Shown here: positions 42,102 through 50,726 of the stretch, one piece after another
Layout of the letters: each line of letters starts with the position of its first letter
Position numbering within the stretch: the first letter of the stretch is position 1
Source: CANJIV01 sp046330225
Lineage (GTDB): Bacteria > Actinomycetota > Thermoleophilia > Solirubrobacterales > Solirubrobacteraceae
Direction: 5' to 3'
Assembly (NCBI GenBank): GCA_046330225.1
Contig: JAXLTD010000001.1
Location: forward strand, 434,001 to 498,000
DNA length: 64,000 nucleotides
The notes under the pieces: model-generated
The model's database searches: none
Told to the model about the DNA's origin: nothing
The model's input: only the letters and a program-made list of their open reading frames with translations
Program-made: the position numbers and the translations under genes

Positions 42102-43535
42102 TCAGCGGGTGATCGTGACTTTGGCGCGGGCGGCGCCGTAGCCGCTGGCGGTGACGGTGGCGATGGCGGTGGCGGCGGGGGCGGGGAGGGTGACCTTGCC
42201 CTTGGCGTTCGTGCGTGCGGAGCGGGTGCCGAAGCGCACGCGGGCGCGGCGGACGGGGTCGCCGGCGTCGGTGACGAGGAACGTGACCTTCTGGCCCGGG
42301 CGGGCCCGGCGGGGCGTGGGGAACAGCGAGACGCCGGTGATGAACTGCCGGTGCCAGGTGGCGACGGCGTTCACGCGGCCGACGGTCAGGAGGAGGTCGA
42401 GCGGGCCGGTCTGGGCGTTCCCTGCGGCCGCGTAGATCCCGCTTGTGCCGGGCGGCGGCGGCTTGACGATGCGCGGGCCGAACCGGGTGGCGGCGCGGTT
42501 CGAGCGCCGGGCGACGACGACATACCCCGAGGGCGTGCTCGCGCGCTCGGCCCAGAAGACCCAGAGCCGCCCGCTCGGGGCCGCCGCGATCCCGACCGAG
42601 GCCAAGGCGAAGGTGTTGTCGGGCCGCCGGGCGAGCGTGACGGCGCGCCTGGCGCCGAGCCGCCACACGAGGATCCGGTTCGTCTTCACGTAGCCGCTGT
42701 CGTAGGCGGTGAAGATGCCGGCCTTCCCCGGCCGCCCGGTGATCGGCGCCCGCGCAGACGCACCGAACTGCGCCTCGAGCCGGCCGTCGAACCGCACGGC
42801 CGCGCCGGGCGGGCGGATCGGCGCTCCGGCCGGCCGGCCGGCGGCGTCCACCGGCTGCACGTGGCGCCCAGGGTCGCCGGTCACGTTGGAGTCGTAGGCG
42901 AGCACGACCTGCCCGGTCTTCCCGTCGACCGCCACGTTGCCGTTGTAGTAGCAGCAGCCGGCGCCCGTGAACGTGCTGAGGCCGGCGCCCGGGGTGAGTC
43001 CGGCATACACCCAGGCGCTTCCGCTCGCGAAGGCGGCGTAGAGGGTCCGGGCCGGCGGCGGCCCGAGCACGGCGCCCGGGGAGGCGCCAGCCGCTGGGCT
43101 CGTCGTGTCGAGGGCCGGTCCCAGGGTCCAGGCCGTGCCATCCGGCGTCGAGGCCGTCAGGAGCCCGTCGGCGGGGTCCCCCGCGGTCAGCGTCCGGATG
43201 CCGCCGAAGACTGCGAGCAGGCTGCGGCCGCCGGTGCGCACCAGGGCGGGGTAGCCGAGCTGCTTCCAGCCGCTCAGCACGGTCACCGAGGCGCCGGCCC
43301 GGCCGTCCCGCTGGAGCGTCGTGACGACGAGGTCGCGGGTGTCGCCCGGCCGCTCCCGGAGCCAGGCGACCTTCAGGACGCGGTCGTCGGTGCGGGCGAG
43401 CCCGACCTGCTGGATGTTCGAGTTGGTGTCGGCCGTGATCTTCGACCAGCGCCGGCCGGCGCCGAGGGACGGGGATGCCGTCGCGAGCAGCGCGACAGCG
43501 GCGGTGGCGCACGCAATGGGGAGGCGGACCCTCAC
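42102..43535 (-). CDS. Secreted sialidase-like/beta-propeller protein, paralogue 2
   Basis: A 477-aa protein, the same length as its downstream neighbour, with signal peptide MRVRLPIACATAAVALLATASPSLG. Shared blocks include VGLARTDDRVLKVAW near the N-terminus, NRAATRFGPR and the whole C-terminal domain from ATWHRQFITGVSLFPTPRRA onward. Middle segments differ much more. The GTG at 43535 is the start because it opens the signal peptide and has AAAGG upstream. No hydrolase motif was recognised. Confidence 0.8.
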   Translation of the reverse strand: MRVRLPIACATAAVALLATASPSLGAGRRWSKITADTNSNIQQVGLARTDDRVLKVAWLRERPGDTRDLVVTTLQRDGRAGASVTVLSGWKQLGYPALVRTGGRSLLAVFGGIRTLTAGDPADGLLTASTPDGTAWTLGPALDTTSPAAGASPGAVLGPPPARTLYAAFASGSAWVYAGLTPGAGLSTFTGAGCCYYNGNVAVDGKTGQVVLAYDSNVTGDPGRHVQPVDAAGRPAGAPIRPPGAAVRFDGRLEAQFGASARAPITGRPGKAGIFTAYDSGYVKTNRILVWRLGARRAVTLARRPDNTFALASVGIAAAPSGRLWVFWAERASTPSGYVVVARRSNRAATRFGPRIVKPPPPGTSGIYAAAGNAQTGPLDLLLTVGRVNAVATWHRQFITGVSLFPTPRRARPGQKVTFLVTDAGDPVRRARVRFGTRSARTNAKGKVTLPAPAATAIATVTASGYGAARAKVTITR

Positions 43536-43572
43536 GGGAGCAGCCTTTCGTCGGAGGAAGCGGCCACGCCGG

Positions 43573-43578
43573 ACGCTA
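43573..43578 (-). promoter_or_regulatory. -10-like box TAGCGT for paralogue 2
   Basis: Minus-strand TAGCGT lies 37 nt before the GTG at 43535; the leader carries an AAAGG site. Confidence 0.3.
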
Positions 43579-43621
43579 GCGGTCCGGGCGGCAGCCGTCG
43601 ACTCGGTGGACGGATGCCCGG

Positions 43622-44497
43622 TCAGGCCGGGGGCGTCACGGCCGGCTCGGGTGCGTCCTCCGGGAGCGCGTCCGGGCCGTAGCGTTCCTCCCGCTGGCTG
43701 CGCTGCTCGTCCTCGCTGAGCGCCCGCGCGAAGAGCACGGCGAGCGCGATCCCCATCACGATCGACTGCTCCAGCGCCATGATGAGCCCGGCGACGTTCT
43801 GGTCCTCGACGCGCGTGAGACCGAAGTGGCCGTGGGGGTAGTCGTAGAGCACGACGGGCGCGAACGTGAGCAGGATCCCCAGGAAGCCGACGGCGAGCTT
43901 CGTGGTGACCATGTAGATCACGGGGCCCAGGCCCTCGAGACGCTGGCGCGAGCGAATCGGCGAGAGCAGGTACCACCAGTACAGGAAGCCCGCGGCCAGG
44001 AAGCAGGTGTGCTCGAGGGCGTGGACCCCGTCGTTCGCGAGCGCGGCGTCATACAGGGCCGGGATGTGCCAGATCCACATCGAGGCGGCGTAGAGGATGA
44101 CCGCGAAGGCCGGGTGGGCGAAGAAGCCCGCCTGGCGCTCGACGCGCTGCAGGCGCCGCGTGGCCGGACGCAGGATGGCCTTCGTGAAGCCCAGGAGGCA
44201 GAGCACCGGCGCCAGGTCGAGCAGGAGGACGTGCTGGACCATGTGCATCGAGGCCATCTGGTGCCCGAGCGTGTCGATCGGGGAGAGCAAGGCGGCCACG
44301 AACACGGCGATGCCGGCGGTGAAGGCGGCCAGCCGCCAGCCGCCGGCGGCGCGGGGTCCATCCGCGGCACGCACCCGGCGCCAGCGCACGACGTACGCCG
44401 CCAGCGCCGCGGCGAGCCCGGCGAGGATGACCGGGTTGACGCTCCACGACGTGTCGGTCGCGACGGCCAGCAGCGCGCTCCACGAAGGGTCATCCAT
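43622..44497 (-). CDS. ctaG: CtaG (Caa3-type) cytochrome c oxidase assembly protein
   Basis: A 291-aa membrane protein with about seven helices. Motifs include SPIDTLGHQMASMHMVQHVLLLDLAP, SMWIWHIPALYDAAL and EHTCFLAAGFLYWWYL, which carry the His residues conserved in the CtaG_Caa3 family. It assists copper delivery to or assembly of the aa3/caa3 oxidase. A charged C-terminal tail follows. The start is the ATG at 44497 (MDDPSWSALLAV); the frame stays open beyond it on the minus strand only as a shadow of comF. Divergent from comF with 63 bp between starts. Confidence 0.88.
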   Translation of the reverse strand: MDDPSWSALLAVATDTSWSVNPVILAGLAAALAAYVVRWRRVRAADGPRAAGGWRLAAFTAGIAVFVAALLSPIDTLGHQMASMHMVQHVLLLDLAPVLCLLGFTKAILRPATRRLQRVERQAGFFAHPAFAVILYAASMWIWHIPALYDAALANDGVHALEHTCFLAAGFLYWWYLLSPIRSRQRLEGLGPVIYMVTTKLAVGFLGILLTFAPVVLYDYPHGHFGLTRVEDQNVAGLIMALEQSIVMGIALAVLFARALSEDEQRSQREERYGPDALPEDAPEPAVTPPA

Positions 44498-44530
44498 TCC
44501 TGCGCGCGATTGTCGCAGCCACGTGTCGAG

Positions 44531-44548
44531 CCGGGGGCGCGCCCCCGG
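44531..44548. promoter_or_regulatory. Perfect 18-bp palindrome between ctaG and comF
   Basis: CCGGGGGCGCGCCCCCGG, two 9-base arms with no spacer, in the 63-bp divergent gap. It could be an operator or a cruciform; chance is possible in such GC-rich DNA. Confidence 0.35.
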
Positions 44549-44560
44549 CACGCTGCCAGC

Positions 44561-45289
44561 ATGCCCTCGCGCCTGCTGGCCGAACTCGTTGCGCTCGTCG
44601 TGCCGCCGCTGTGCGCCGCCTGCCGGCGCCCGCTGGGGCGCGCCGGCGAGGTGCTGTGCGCCGCCTGCCGGGCGGACCTGCCGTGGCTCCGGGGGCCGCG
44701 ATGCCCGCGGTGCGCGCTGCCGGCGCCCTGCGCCCCGTGCCCGGCGGCCGGGTCCGCAGTCGAGGCCGCCTGGGCGCCGCTCGCCTACGACGGCACGGCG
44801 CGGGCCGTCGTCGGCGCCTTGAAGTTCGAGGGCGGCTTCGCGGTCGCAAGCGTGATGGCGGCGCAGATCGTCGCCACCGCCCCGCCCGGCCTGCTCGCCG
44901 GACGCACCGCGGTGCCCGTCCCGGCCCATCCCGGCGGCGCCCGGGCACGCGGGTTCGACCAGGCGGCGCTCGTGGCCCGGGCCATCGCCCGGCGCGCCGG
45001 CCTCGGCCTGTCGGCGTGCCTCGAGCGCCGGGGTCCCGGCGGGCGCCAGCTCGGCGCCGGGCGCGAGGACCGGCTGGCCCCGGGACGCCTCGGCGTGCGG
45101 GTCCGCGGCCGGGCCCCGGCGCGGGTGCTCCTCGTCGACGACGTTCACACGACCGGGGCGACCCTCGACGCCTGCGCCCGGGTGATCCGGGACGCGGGAG
45201 GGTCGTCGGTGGCCGCGGTGGCCTACGCCCGCACGCTCCCGGCCCGGTCGTCCGTCCGGCCGCCTGACAAACGGCGGAGCCGGGCGTAG
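44561..45289 (+). CDS. ComF family protein (phosphoribosyltransferase fold)
   Basis: A 242-aa ComFC-like protein. The N-terminal zinc-ribbon has two Cys pairs (CAACRRPLG and LCAACRADLP, then CPRCALPAPC). The C-terminal phosphoribosyltransferase domain has the PRPP loop VLLVDDVHTTGATLDACARV. ComFC is needed for DNA uptake in competent bacteria, but homologues occur in many non-competent species and the substrate is unknown. Start at MPSRLLAELVALVVPPLCAAC. The stop is 42 bp before hpf. Confidence 0.88.
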   Translation: MPSRLLAELVALVVPPLCAACRRPLGRAGEVLCAACRADLPWLRGPRCPRCALPAPCAPCPAAGSAVEAAWAPLAYDGTARAVVGALKFEGGFAVASVMAAQIVATAPPGLLAGRTAVPVPAHPGGARARGFDQAALVARAIARRAGLGLSACLERRGPGGRQLGAGREDRLAPGRLGVRVRGRAPARVLLVDDVHTTGATLDACARVIRDAGGSSVAAVAYARTLPARSSVRPPDKRRSRA

Positions 45290-45292
45290 CAT
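45264..45292 (+). promoter_or_regulatory. Promoter of hpf: CTGACA - 17 bp - TAGCAT
   Basis: The best two-box promoter in the window, spanning the last codons of comF. It gives a leader of about 32 nt with AGAGGAG at 45318-45324 before the hpf ATG. Confidence 0.55.
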
Positions 45293-45330
45293 GGGAGGCC
45301 ACCTGCCGGCTCGTTCGAGAGGAGTGTCGG

Positions 45331-45681
45331 ATGCGGATATCGGTCAAGGGGCGCAATGCGGCGGTCACGGACGATCTCCGGGCGCACGTGGAGCGGCGAT
45401 TTCGGGCGATCGCCCGGCAGGTCTCTCCGCTCGCCGAGCTCGAGGTGGAGATTCGCGAGGAGCGCAACCCGGCGATCGCAAACGCGCAGGTCGCCGAGGC
45501 CACCCTCCACCTCAAGGGGGTGACCCTGCGCGCCCGCGACGCCTCGCCCGACATCCTCGCCTCGATCAACCGCTGCGCGGAGGAGCTCGCCCGCCAGGTC
45601 AAGCGCCACCGGGACAAGCGCCGGGCCCGTCGCGAGGCGCGCGCGGCGGCCGCACGCGAGGGCGCCGAGCCGGCGGTCTGA
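45331..45681 (+). CDS. hpf: Ribosome hibernation promoting factor, short form
   Basis: A 116-aa HPF/RaiA-fold protein beginning MRISVKGRNAAVTDDLRAHVERRF, with a basic C-terminal tail (KRHRDKRRARREAR). It is the short type without the C-terminal dimerization domain that makes 100S particles in most actinobacteria and firmicutes. It binds the 30S decoding region in stationary phase. AGAGGAG 7 nt upstream supports the ATG. It is followed by secA, the conserved hpf-secA pair. Confidence 0.9.
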   Translation: MRISVKGRNAAVTDDLRAHVERRFRAIARQVSPLAELEVEIREERNPAIANAQVAEATLHLKGVTLRARDASPDILASINRCAEELARQVKRHRDKRRARREARAAAAREGAEPAV

Positions 45682-45732
45682 ACCGCCTGAAATCCCGCCC
45701 CAGGGGGCGGCGGGGCCCGCGAGGGCCGCTGC

Positions 45733-45738
45733 TAGGCT
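45733..45738 (+). promoter_or_regulatory. -10 box TAGGCT, leaderless promoter of secA
   Basis: TAGGCT ends 6 nt before the secA ATG; no Shine-Dalgarno sequence is present. Confidence 0.55.
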
Positions 45739-45744
45739 AGCCCC

Positions 45745-48573
45745 ATGTCGATTCTCGATCGCGCGCTGCGTGTCGGCGAGGCAAAGCGGTACAAGGACTA
45801 CGCCAAGCGCGTCGACCGCATCAACGCCTACGAGCCGGAAATGGAGCTGCTGGACGACGCCGAGCTGCTCCAGCACGCGGACGCCCTCCGGGAGCGCGCC
45901 GCCAACGGCGAGCCCCTGGACGATCTGCTCTACGAGAGCTTCGCGCTGACCCGGGAGGCCGGGAAGCGCACGATGGGGATGCGCCACTTCGACGTCCAGC
46001 TCATCGGCGGGATGGTGCTCCACGACGGCGCGATCGCCGAGATGCGCACCGGGGAGGGCAAGACGCTGACGGCGACGCTCGCCGTCGTCCTGAACTCGCT
46101 CCCCGGCAGCGGGGTGCACGTCGTCACCGTCAACGACTACCTCGCCCGGCGCGACGCCGAGTGGATGACGCCGATCTACCGCGCCCTGGGCGTCGACGTC
46201 GGGATCCTGCAGAACATGCAGTCCTACGAGGACAAGCACGTCGCCTACGCCGCCGGGGTCACCTACGGCACGAACTCCGAGTTCGGGTTCGACTATCTCC
46301 GCGACAACATGGCCACGGCGCTCGAGGAGAAGGTCCAGCGCGGCCACCCCTACGCGATCGTCGACGAGGTGGACAACATCCTCATCGACGAGGCTCGCAC
46401 GCCGCTCATCATCTCCGGCGCGCCCGAGCAGGCCGCGGACTTCTACATCCAGTTCGCGAAGCTCGCGCGGACCTTCGAGGCAGGGAAGAAGCCCGAGGGG
46501 CTCGACCCGAGGGCCAAGAAGGACTACCTCGCCGACTTCGACTTCGAGTTCGACGAGAAGCACAAGACGGTGTCGGTCACCGAGCGCGGCGTGGCGAAGG
46601 CCGAGAAGTTCATGAAGATCGACCACCTCTACCGCGCCGAGAACGGCCACCTGGTCAACCACCTGATCCAGGCGCTCAAGGCCGAGTCCCTCTACAAGCG
46701 CGACGTCGACTACGCGGTCGTCGACGGCGAGGTCCGGATCATCGACGAGTTCACCGGCCGCATCCTCGAGGGACGGCGCTGGTCCGAGGGCCTGCACCAG
46801 GCCGTCGAGGCGAAGGAGGGCGTCCGCGTTCAGGAGGAGAACCAGACGCTCGCGACCATCACCCTCCAGAACTACTTCCGCCTCTACGAGAAGCTCGCCG
46901 GCATGACCGGCACCGCGCTGACCGAGGCGACCGAGTTCAAGAAGATCTACGACATCGACGTCGTCGAGATCCCCACGAACCGGCCGATGGTCCGCGACGA
47001 CCGCAACGACGAGGTCTACAAGACCAAGGACGGCAAGTGGTCGGCGGTGGTGCGGGAGATCGAGGACCGCCACGCCAAGCAGCAGCCGGTCCTCGTCGGC
47101 ACTATCTCGGTCGAGGTGTCTGAACTGCTCGGCGAGCAGCTGACGAAGAAGGGCATCCCGCACACGGTGCTCAACGCCAAGCCCGAGTACGCCGAGCGCG
47201 AGGGCGAGGTCATCGCCGAGGCCGGCGCACCGGGCGCCGTCACGATCGCGACGAACATGGCGGGCCGCGGCGTCGACATCAAGCTCGGCGGCAACGCCGA
47301 GCACCTCACGCGCCTCGAGCTGGCCAAGCTCGGGCTCACGAAGGGCGACCCGGATTACGAAGAGCGCTTCGCCCAGGTCCTGCCCGCGATGGACGAGAAG
47401 GTCTCGGGCGCCCGCGAGCAAGTCATGGAGGCCGGCGGCCTCTTCATCATCGGCACCGAGCGCCACGAGTCGCGGCGGATCGACAACCAGCTTCGCGGCC
47501 GCTCCGGCCGCCAGGGCGACCCCGGCGAGTCGCGGTTCTTCCTCTCCGCCGAGGACGACCTCGTCCGCCTCTTCGCCGGCGACCGCATCTACAAGATCCT
47601 CGACCGCCTCGGCACGACCGACGAGGAGGGCAACGAGGAGCCGATCGCGGCCGGGATGCTCACGAAGCAGATCGAGAAGGCCCAGCGCAAGGTCGAGGAG
47701 CAGAACTTCCTCATCCGCAAGCGCGTCCTCGAGTACGACGACGTCATGAACGAGCAGCGCCGGATCGTCTACGAGTACCGCGACCGGATCCTCGAGGGCA
47801 AGGACATGGGCGAGGACGCCCGCCGCGAGGTCGCCACGGTCATCGAGGGCCTGGTCAGCCAGTACACCCCCGGCGACTACGTGGAGGACTGGGACGTCCC
47901 GGGCCTCATCGAGGCCATCGAGCAGATCGTCCCGCTCCCGCCCGAGGCCGAGGACCTGGACGCCGACCGGCTCGACCGCACCGAGCTCGCCGACGCCCTC
48001 ACCACGCAGGCCATGGGGATCTACGACCAGCGCGAGGAGGAGCTCGGCGAGGAGCTCACTCGGGCGCTCGAGCGCTACCTCCTGCTGCAGATCATCGACC
48101 AGCGCTGGCGCGAGCACCTCTACGACATGGACTACCTGCGCGAGGGCATCCACCTCCGCGGGTTTGCCCAGATCGAGCCGCTCGTCGCGTACAAGAACGA
48201 GGGCTTCGAGCTCTTCACCGACCTCATGAACTCGATCTGGTCGGACTACGCGCGCCTCTTCTTCAACGTGGAGGTCGAGATCGAAGGCGAGGACGGCGGC
48301 GGCGCCGTGCCGGCCCCGCCGCCGAGCTACGCCGCCTCGGGGAGCTCGACGCGCAACGCGAGCGTGTCCTACTCCGGCGGCGGGATGGACCAGCCCAGCG
48401 CCCTCGCCATGGCCGCCGCGGGCGCCGGTGTCGAGGCCGGCGAGGCCGCCGAGGAGGTCGAGATGCTCCCGGTCGTCGAGCAGCGCCGCGTCGACGAGTC
48501 CGAGCAGATCGGGCGCAACGATCCGTGCTGGTGCGGGTCGGGCAAGAAGTACAAGAAGTGCCACGGCGCCTGA
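45745..48573 (+). CDS. secA: Protein translocase ATPase SecA
   Basis: A 942-aa SecA, the motor that pushes preproteins through SecYEG. Walker A is MRTGEGKTLTATL (about residue 100), Walker B region VDEVDNILIDEARTPLIISG, then the preprotein cross-linking domain and the second nucleotide-binding fold with TNMAGRGVDIKLGG and GRSGRQGDPG. The C-terminus ends in a zinc-binding SEC-C motif NDPCWCGSGKKYKKCHGA. A C-terminal linker of about 70 Ala/Gly/Ser-rich residues precedes it. One SecA is seen here; whether a SecA2 exists elsewhere is unknown. Confidence 0.97.
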   Translation: MSILDRALRVGEAKRYKDYAKRVDRINAYEPEMELLDDAELLQHADALRERAANGEPLDDLLYESFALTREAGKRTMGMRHFDVQLIGGMVLHDGAIAEMRTGEGKTLTATLAVVLNSLPGSGVHVVTVNDYLARRDAEWMTPIYRALGVDVGILQNMQSYEDKHVAYAAGVTYGTNSEFGFDYLRDNMATALEEKVQRGHPYAIVDEVDNILIDEARTPLIISGAPEQAADFYIQFAKLARTFEAGKKPEGLDPRAKKDYLADFDFEFDEKHKTVSVTERGVAKAEKFMKIDHLYRAENGHLVNHLIQALKAESLYKRDVDYAVVDGEVRIIDEFTGRILEGRRWSEGLHQAVEAKEGVRVQEENQTLATITLQNYFRLYEKLAGMTGTALTEATEFKKIYDIDVVEIPTNRPMVRDDRNDEVYKTKDGKWSAVVREIEDRHAKQQPVLVGTISVEVSELLGEQLTKKGIPHTVLNAKPEYAEREGEVIAEAGAPGAVTIATNMAGRGVDIKLGGNAEHLTRLELAKLGLTKGDPDYEERFAQVLPAMDEKVSGAREQVMEAGGLFIIGTERHESRRIDNQLRGRSGRQGDPGESRFFLSAEDDLVRLFAGDRIYKILDRLGTTDEEGNEEPIAAGMLTKQIEKAQRKVEEQNFLIRKRVLEYDDVMNEQRRIVYEYRDRILEGKDMGEDARREVATVIEGLVSQYTPGDYVEDWDVPGLIEAIEQIVPLPPEAEDLDADRLDRTELADALTTQAMGIYDQREEELGEELTRALERYLLLQIIDQRWREHLYDMDYLREGIHLRGFAQIEPLVAYKNEGFELFTDLMNSIWSDYARLFFNVEVEIEGEDGGGAVPAPPPSYAASGSSTRNASVSYSGGGMDQPSALAMAAAGAGVEAGEAAEEVEMLPVVEQRRVDESEQIGRNDPCWCGSGKKYKKCHGA

Positions 48574-48621
48574 CGGCGTCGCGGGCCGGTCGAGTGACGT
48601 AGGCCACGGCGCCTGACGGCG
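48560..48621 (+). repeat. 19-bp direct repeat at the secA 3' end
   Basis: GCCACGGCGCCTGACGGCG occurs at 48560-48578, where it encodes the last codons and stop of SecA, and again at 48603-48621. The second copy lies in the gap before the convergent gene. Confidence 0.7.
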
Positions 48622-48629
48622 CCGGGCGG

Positions 48630-49172
48630 CTACTCCGAGGTGCCGCTGCTCCGCTGGCCGGGCAGCCGGTCGACGATGCGCCCGAGCCGCTCCGTGGCGC
48701 CGTGGAGCGGTTCGACGACCGTCGCGAGCGTCTCGGTGCTCGTGATGGCGCGTTCCAGGGCCGGCAGCGCCTCCGCGACCCGCCCGCCCTCGGCGGCCAC
48801 TTGGACCGCGATGATCTCGAGGCGCGACAGCACGTCGAGCACGTCGCCGACCCGCGCCTGGAAGGCCTTCACTTCGGCCACCACCGCCTCGGCCTGCCCG
48901 TCGAGCCCGCCGAGGGTGGTGACGGCCGACGCCGCGCGGTCGTCCAGCCGCCGAGCCGCCCGCACGGCGGCGCGCAGTTCGGCCCGCCCGCCGTCGGCGG
49001 CGGAGAGCAGCTCGGCCATCCGGTCCTCGAGGTCGTCGACCCGCTGGGCCAGCCGTGCCTCGATCTCGGGCAGCTCGGCGGCGGCGGCGGCGAGGCCGTG
49101 CAGGTCGTCGAGCGCCCGCAGGGCCAGGCGGGCCGGGAGGGCCGGAAGGGCGAGCAGGGTCCCGAGCGTCAC
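48630..49172 (-). CDS. Coiled-coil hypothetical protein
   Basis: A 180-aa Ala/Arg/Leu-rich protein with no membrane helix, predicted to be almost entirely helical. Heptad-like leucines run from about residue 35 to 170 (LPEIEARLAQRVDDLEDRMAELL; VVAEVKAFQARVGDVLDVLSRLEII). Similar small coiled-coil proteins are common in Thermoleophilia but have no function assigned. The GTG start at 49172 is supported by TAGACT 7 nt upstream on the minus strand. Convergent with secA. Confidence 0.7.
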   Translation of the reverse strand: MTLGTLLALPALPARLALRALDDLHGLAAAAAELPEIEARLAQRVDDLEDRMAELLSAADGGRAELRAAVRAARRLDDRAASAVTTLGGLDGQAEAVVAEVKAFQARVGDVLDVLSRLEIIAVQVAAEGGRVAEALPALERAITSTETLATVVEPLHGATERLGRIVDRLPGQRSSGTSE

Positions 49173-49179
49173 GCCGGGG

Positions 49180-49185
49180 AGTCTA
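49180..49185 (-). promoter_or_regulatory. -10 box TAGACT, leaderless promoter of the coiled-coil gene
   Basis: Minus-strand TAGACT ends 7 nt before the GTG at 49172. Confidence 0.45.
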
Positions 49186-49281
49186 GGGCCAGCCTCGCCG
49201 CCCCCGGGCGGAGCGCGGTCCGGATCCCGCCAGACGCCCAGCGGGACCCGGGCCGATTGCCGCCCGGGCGGCGTGCGGGTT

Positions 49282-49287
49282 TACTCT
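49282..49287 (+). promoter_or_regulatory. -10-like box TACTCT of the hyp operon
   Basis: TACTCT is the only promoter-like box before the operon. It predicts a leader of about 55 nt with a GCGCC...GGCGC hairpin near 49300 and a strong ribosome-binding site AGGAGAAGGAGAG at 49330-49342. Confidence 0.4.
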
Positions 49288-49348
49288 CCTGCTGTCGTGC
49301 GCCGGGCGGCGCCCCCGCCCGGCCCCGCGAGGAGAAGGAGAGTCGACG

Positions 49349-49642
49349 ATGTGCTCAGGCAGCAGCCGTGACGTGGCGCACCCAGGCGGAGCGCTGCTCG
49401 ATCGCCCGGTGCTCACCGAGGCGGACCGGATCGTGGCCCGCTTGAACGAGCCGGCGGTCGCGGCGGCCATCAATCAGCTGCTCGACCGGGCCGATCTCAT
49501 CGCCGCCCTGCTGGCCGGCCTCGACGCGGCGGGGGAGGACGAGGTGCGCCGCGGCCTCGCGGCGGCCGTCGACCTGCTTCGCACGCTCGGCCGGGCCGAG
49601 CCGGGGCCGACCGCGGCAGCGGGGGCGAGCGCCGGTGCATGA
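49349..49642 (+). CDS. Small hypothetical protein heading the hyp operon
   Basis: A 97-aa helical protein with a strong AGGAGAAGGAG ribosome-binding site. The pattern RIVARLNEPAVAAAINQLLDRADLIAALLAGLD...EVRRGLAAAVDLLRTLG resembles the short helical segments of DUF1641 proteins found near hydrogenase and sulfide-oxidoreductase genes, but the match is weak. Cys2 is its only cysteine. It overlaps hypA by 8 nt, so it is part of the operon. Function unknown. Confidence 0.65.
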   Translation: MCSGSSRDVAHPGGALLDRPVLTEADRIVARLNEPAVAAAINQLLDRADLIAALLAGLDAAGEDEVRRGLAAAVDLLRTLGRAEPGPTAAAGASAGA

Positions 49643-49994
49643 GCTGTCGATCGCGCGCGGGATCGTGCGCATCGCCGACGACGCCGCCCGGGACGGCGGG
49701 GCCGACCGTGTCGCCTCGGTGCGGGTCGCCGTCGGGGCCCTGGCCGGGGTCGTGCGGCCAGCCCTCGAGTTCGCCTTCCCATTCGCCGCCGAGCCGTGCC
49801 CGCGGGTCGCCAGTGCCCGGCTCGAGATCGAAGACGTGCCGCTGCGGCTCCGCTGCGAGCCGTGCCGCGCCATCGTCGAGCCTGACGTCACGACCAGCTT
49901 CCGCTGTCCGCGCTGCGGGACGCCGAGCGGAACGCTCGTGTCCGGGCGCGAGATCGAGGTGCGCCGGGTGACGTTCGGAGCGGTTCCGGCGTGA
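49635..49994 (+). CDS. hypA: Hydrogenase nickel-insertion protein HypA
   Basis: A 119-aa HypA. The start is a GTG giving MHELSIARGIV, where His2 and Glu3 bind nickel. The zinc site uses two CxxC motifs: CEPC (RLRCEPCRAIV) and CPRC (FRCPRCGTPSG). It works with HypB to load nickel into the large subunit of [NiFe]-hydrogenase. Overlaps hypB by 4 nt. Confidence 0.93.
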   Translation: MHELSIARGIVRIADDAARDGGADRVASVRVAVGALAGVVRPALEFAFPFAAEPCPRVASARLEIEDVPLRLRCEPCRAIVEPDVTTSFRCPRCGTPSGTLVSGREIEVRRVTFGAVPA

Positions 49995-50716
49995 CCGGGG
50001 AGGCCCCGGCCGTGGCGGCGCCTCCAGGGCACGTCGAGCTCGCGGCCAGCGTGCTCGGGCACAACGACCGCCTCGCCCGCGCACTGCGGGAGCGGCTCGA
50101 GGCCTCCGGCGTGGCGATGTTCAACGTCGCCTCCAGCCCGGGGTCCGGGAAGACCCGGCTGCTCGAGGCGCTGCTGGCGCGCATGGGCCCGGCCTACGGG
50201 GCCGCCGCGCTCGTCGGAGACCTCGCGACCGACCGCGACGCCCGGCGCCTGGCGCGGTCCGGCGCCCCTGTTCGGCAGATCGTCACGGACGGCCTGTGCC
50301 ACCTCGAGGCGGCGATGGTCCAGGATCACCTCATCGGCTGGGACGTGGGGGAGTGCCGCTACCTGTTCGTCGAGAACGTCGGGAACCTCGTCTGCCCGGC
50401 GGCGTTCGACCTCGGGGAGGCGGCGCGCCTCGTGCTCCAGAGCGTCACGGAGGGCGAGGACAAGGCGCTGAAGTACCCGCCGATGTACAGCTCGGCCGAC
50501 CTCGTCGTCATCACGAAGTCCGACTTGGCCGAGGCCGCGGAGTTCGAGCGGGAGGCCTGCCGGGCGGCGATCCACGAGGTCAATCCGGGCGTGGCCATCC
50601 TCGAGACCTCGGCGAAGACGGGCGCCGGGCTCGACGACCTCGTCCGCGCCCTGGTGCACATCCGCGACGACGCCCTTGGCCTCGGCCCGGGGCGCCAGGC
50701 CGCGCCGCCGGCCTAG
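49991..50716 (+). CDS. hypB: Hydrogenase maturation GTPase HypB
   Basis: A 241-aa SIMIBI-class GTPase. P-loop SSPGSGKT at residues 48-55; metal-site Cys-His in GLCHLEAAMV; switch/intervening motif ENVGNLVCPAAFDLGE; guanine specificity TKSD. There is no His-rich N-terminal nickel-storage region, so it has only the G-domain metal site. GTP hydrolysis drives nickel transfer with HypA. GTG start overlapping hypA. Confidence 0.94.
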   Translation: MTGEAPAVAAPPGHVELAASVLGHNDRLARALRERLEASGVAMFNVASSPGSGKTRLLEALLARMGPAYGAAALVGDLATDRDARRLARSGAPVRQIVTDGLCHLEAAMVQDHLIGWDVGECRYLFVENVGNLVCPAAFDLGEAARLVLQSVTEGEDKALKYPPMYSSADLVVITKSDLAEAAEFEREACRAAIHEVNPGVAILETSAKTGAGLDDLVRALVHIRDDALGLGPGRQAAPPA

Positions 50717-50726
50717 GAGCCTGCCC

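Noticed and set aside
42102..43512. One very long protein covering both 477-aa paralogues (frame open from 40600 to 43512)
   Set aside because: The upstream part is an out-of-frame reading of paralogue 2; each paralogue has its own signal peptide and stop.
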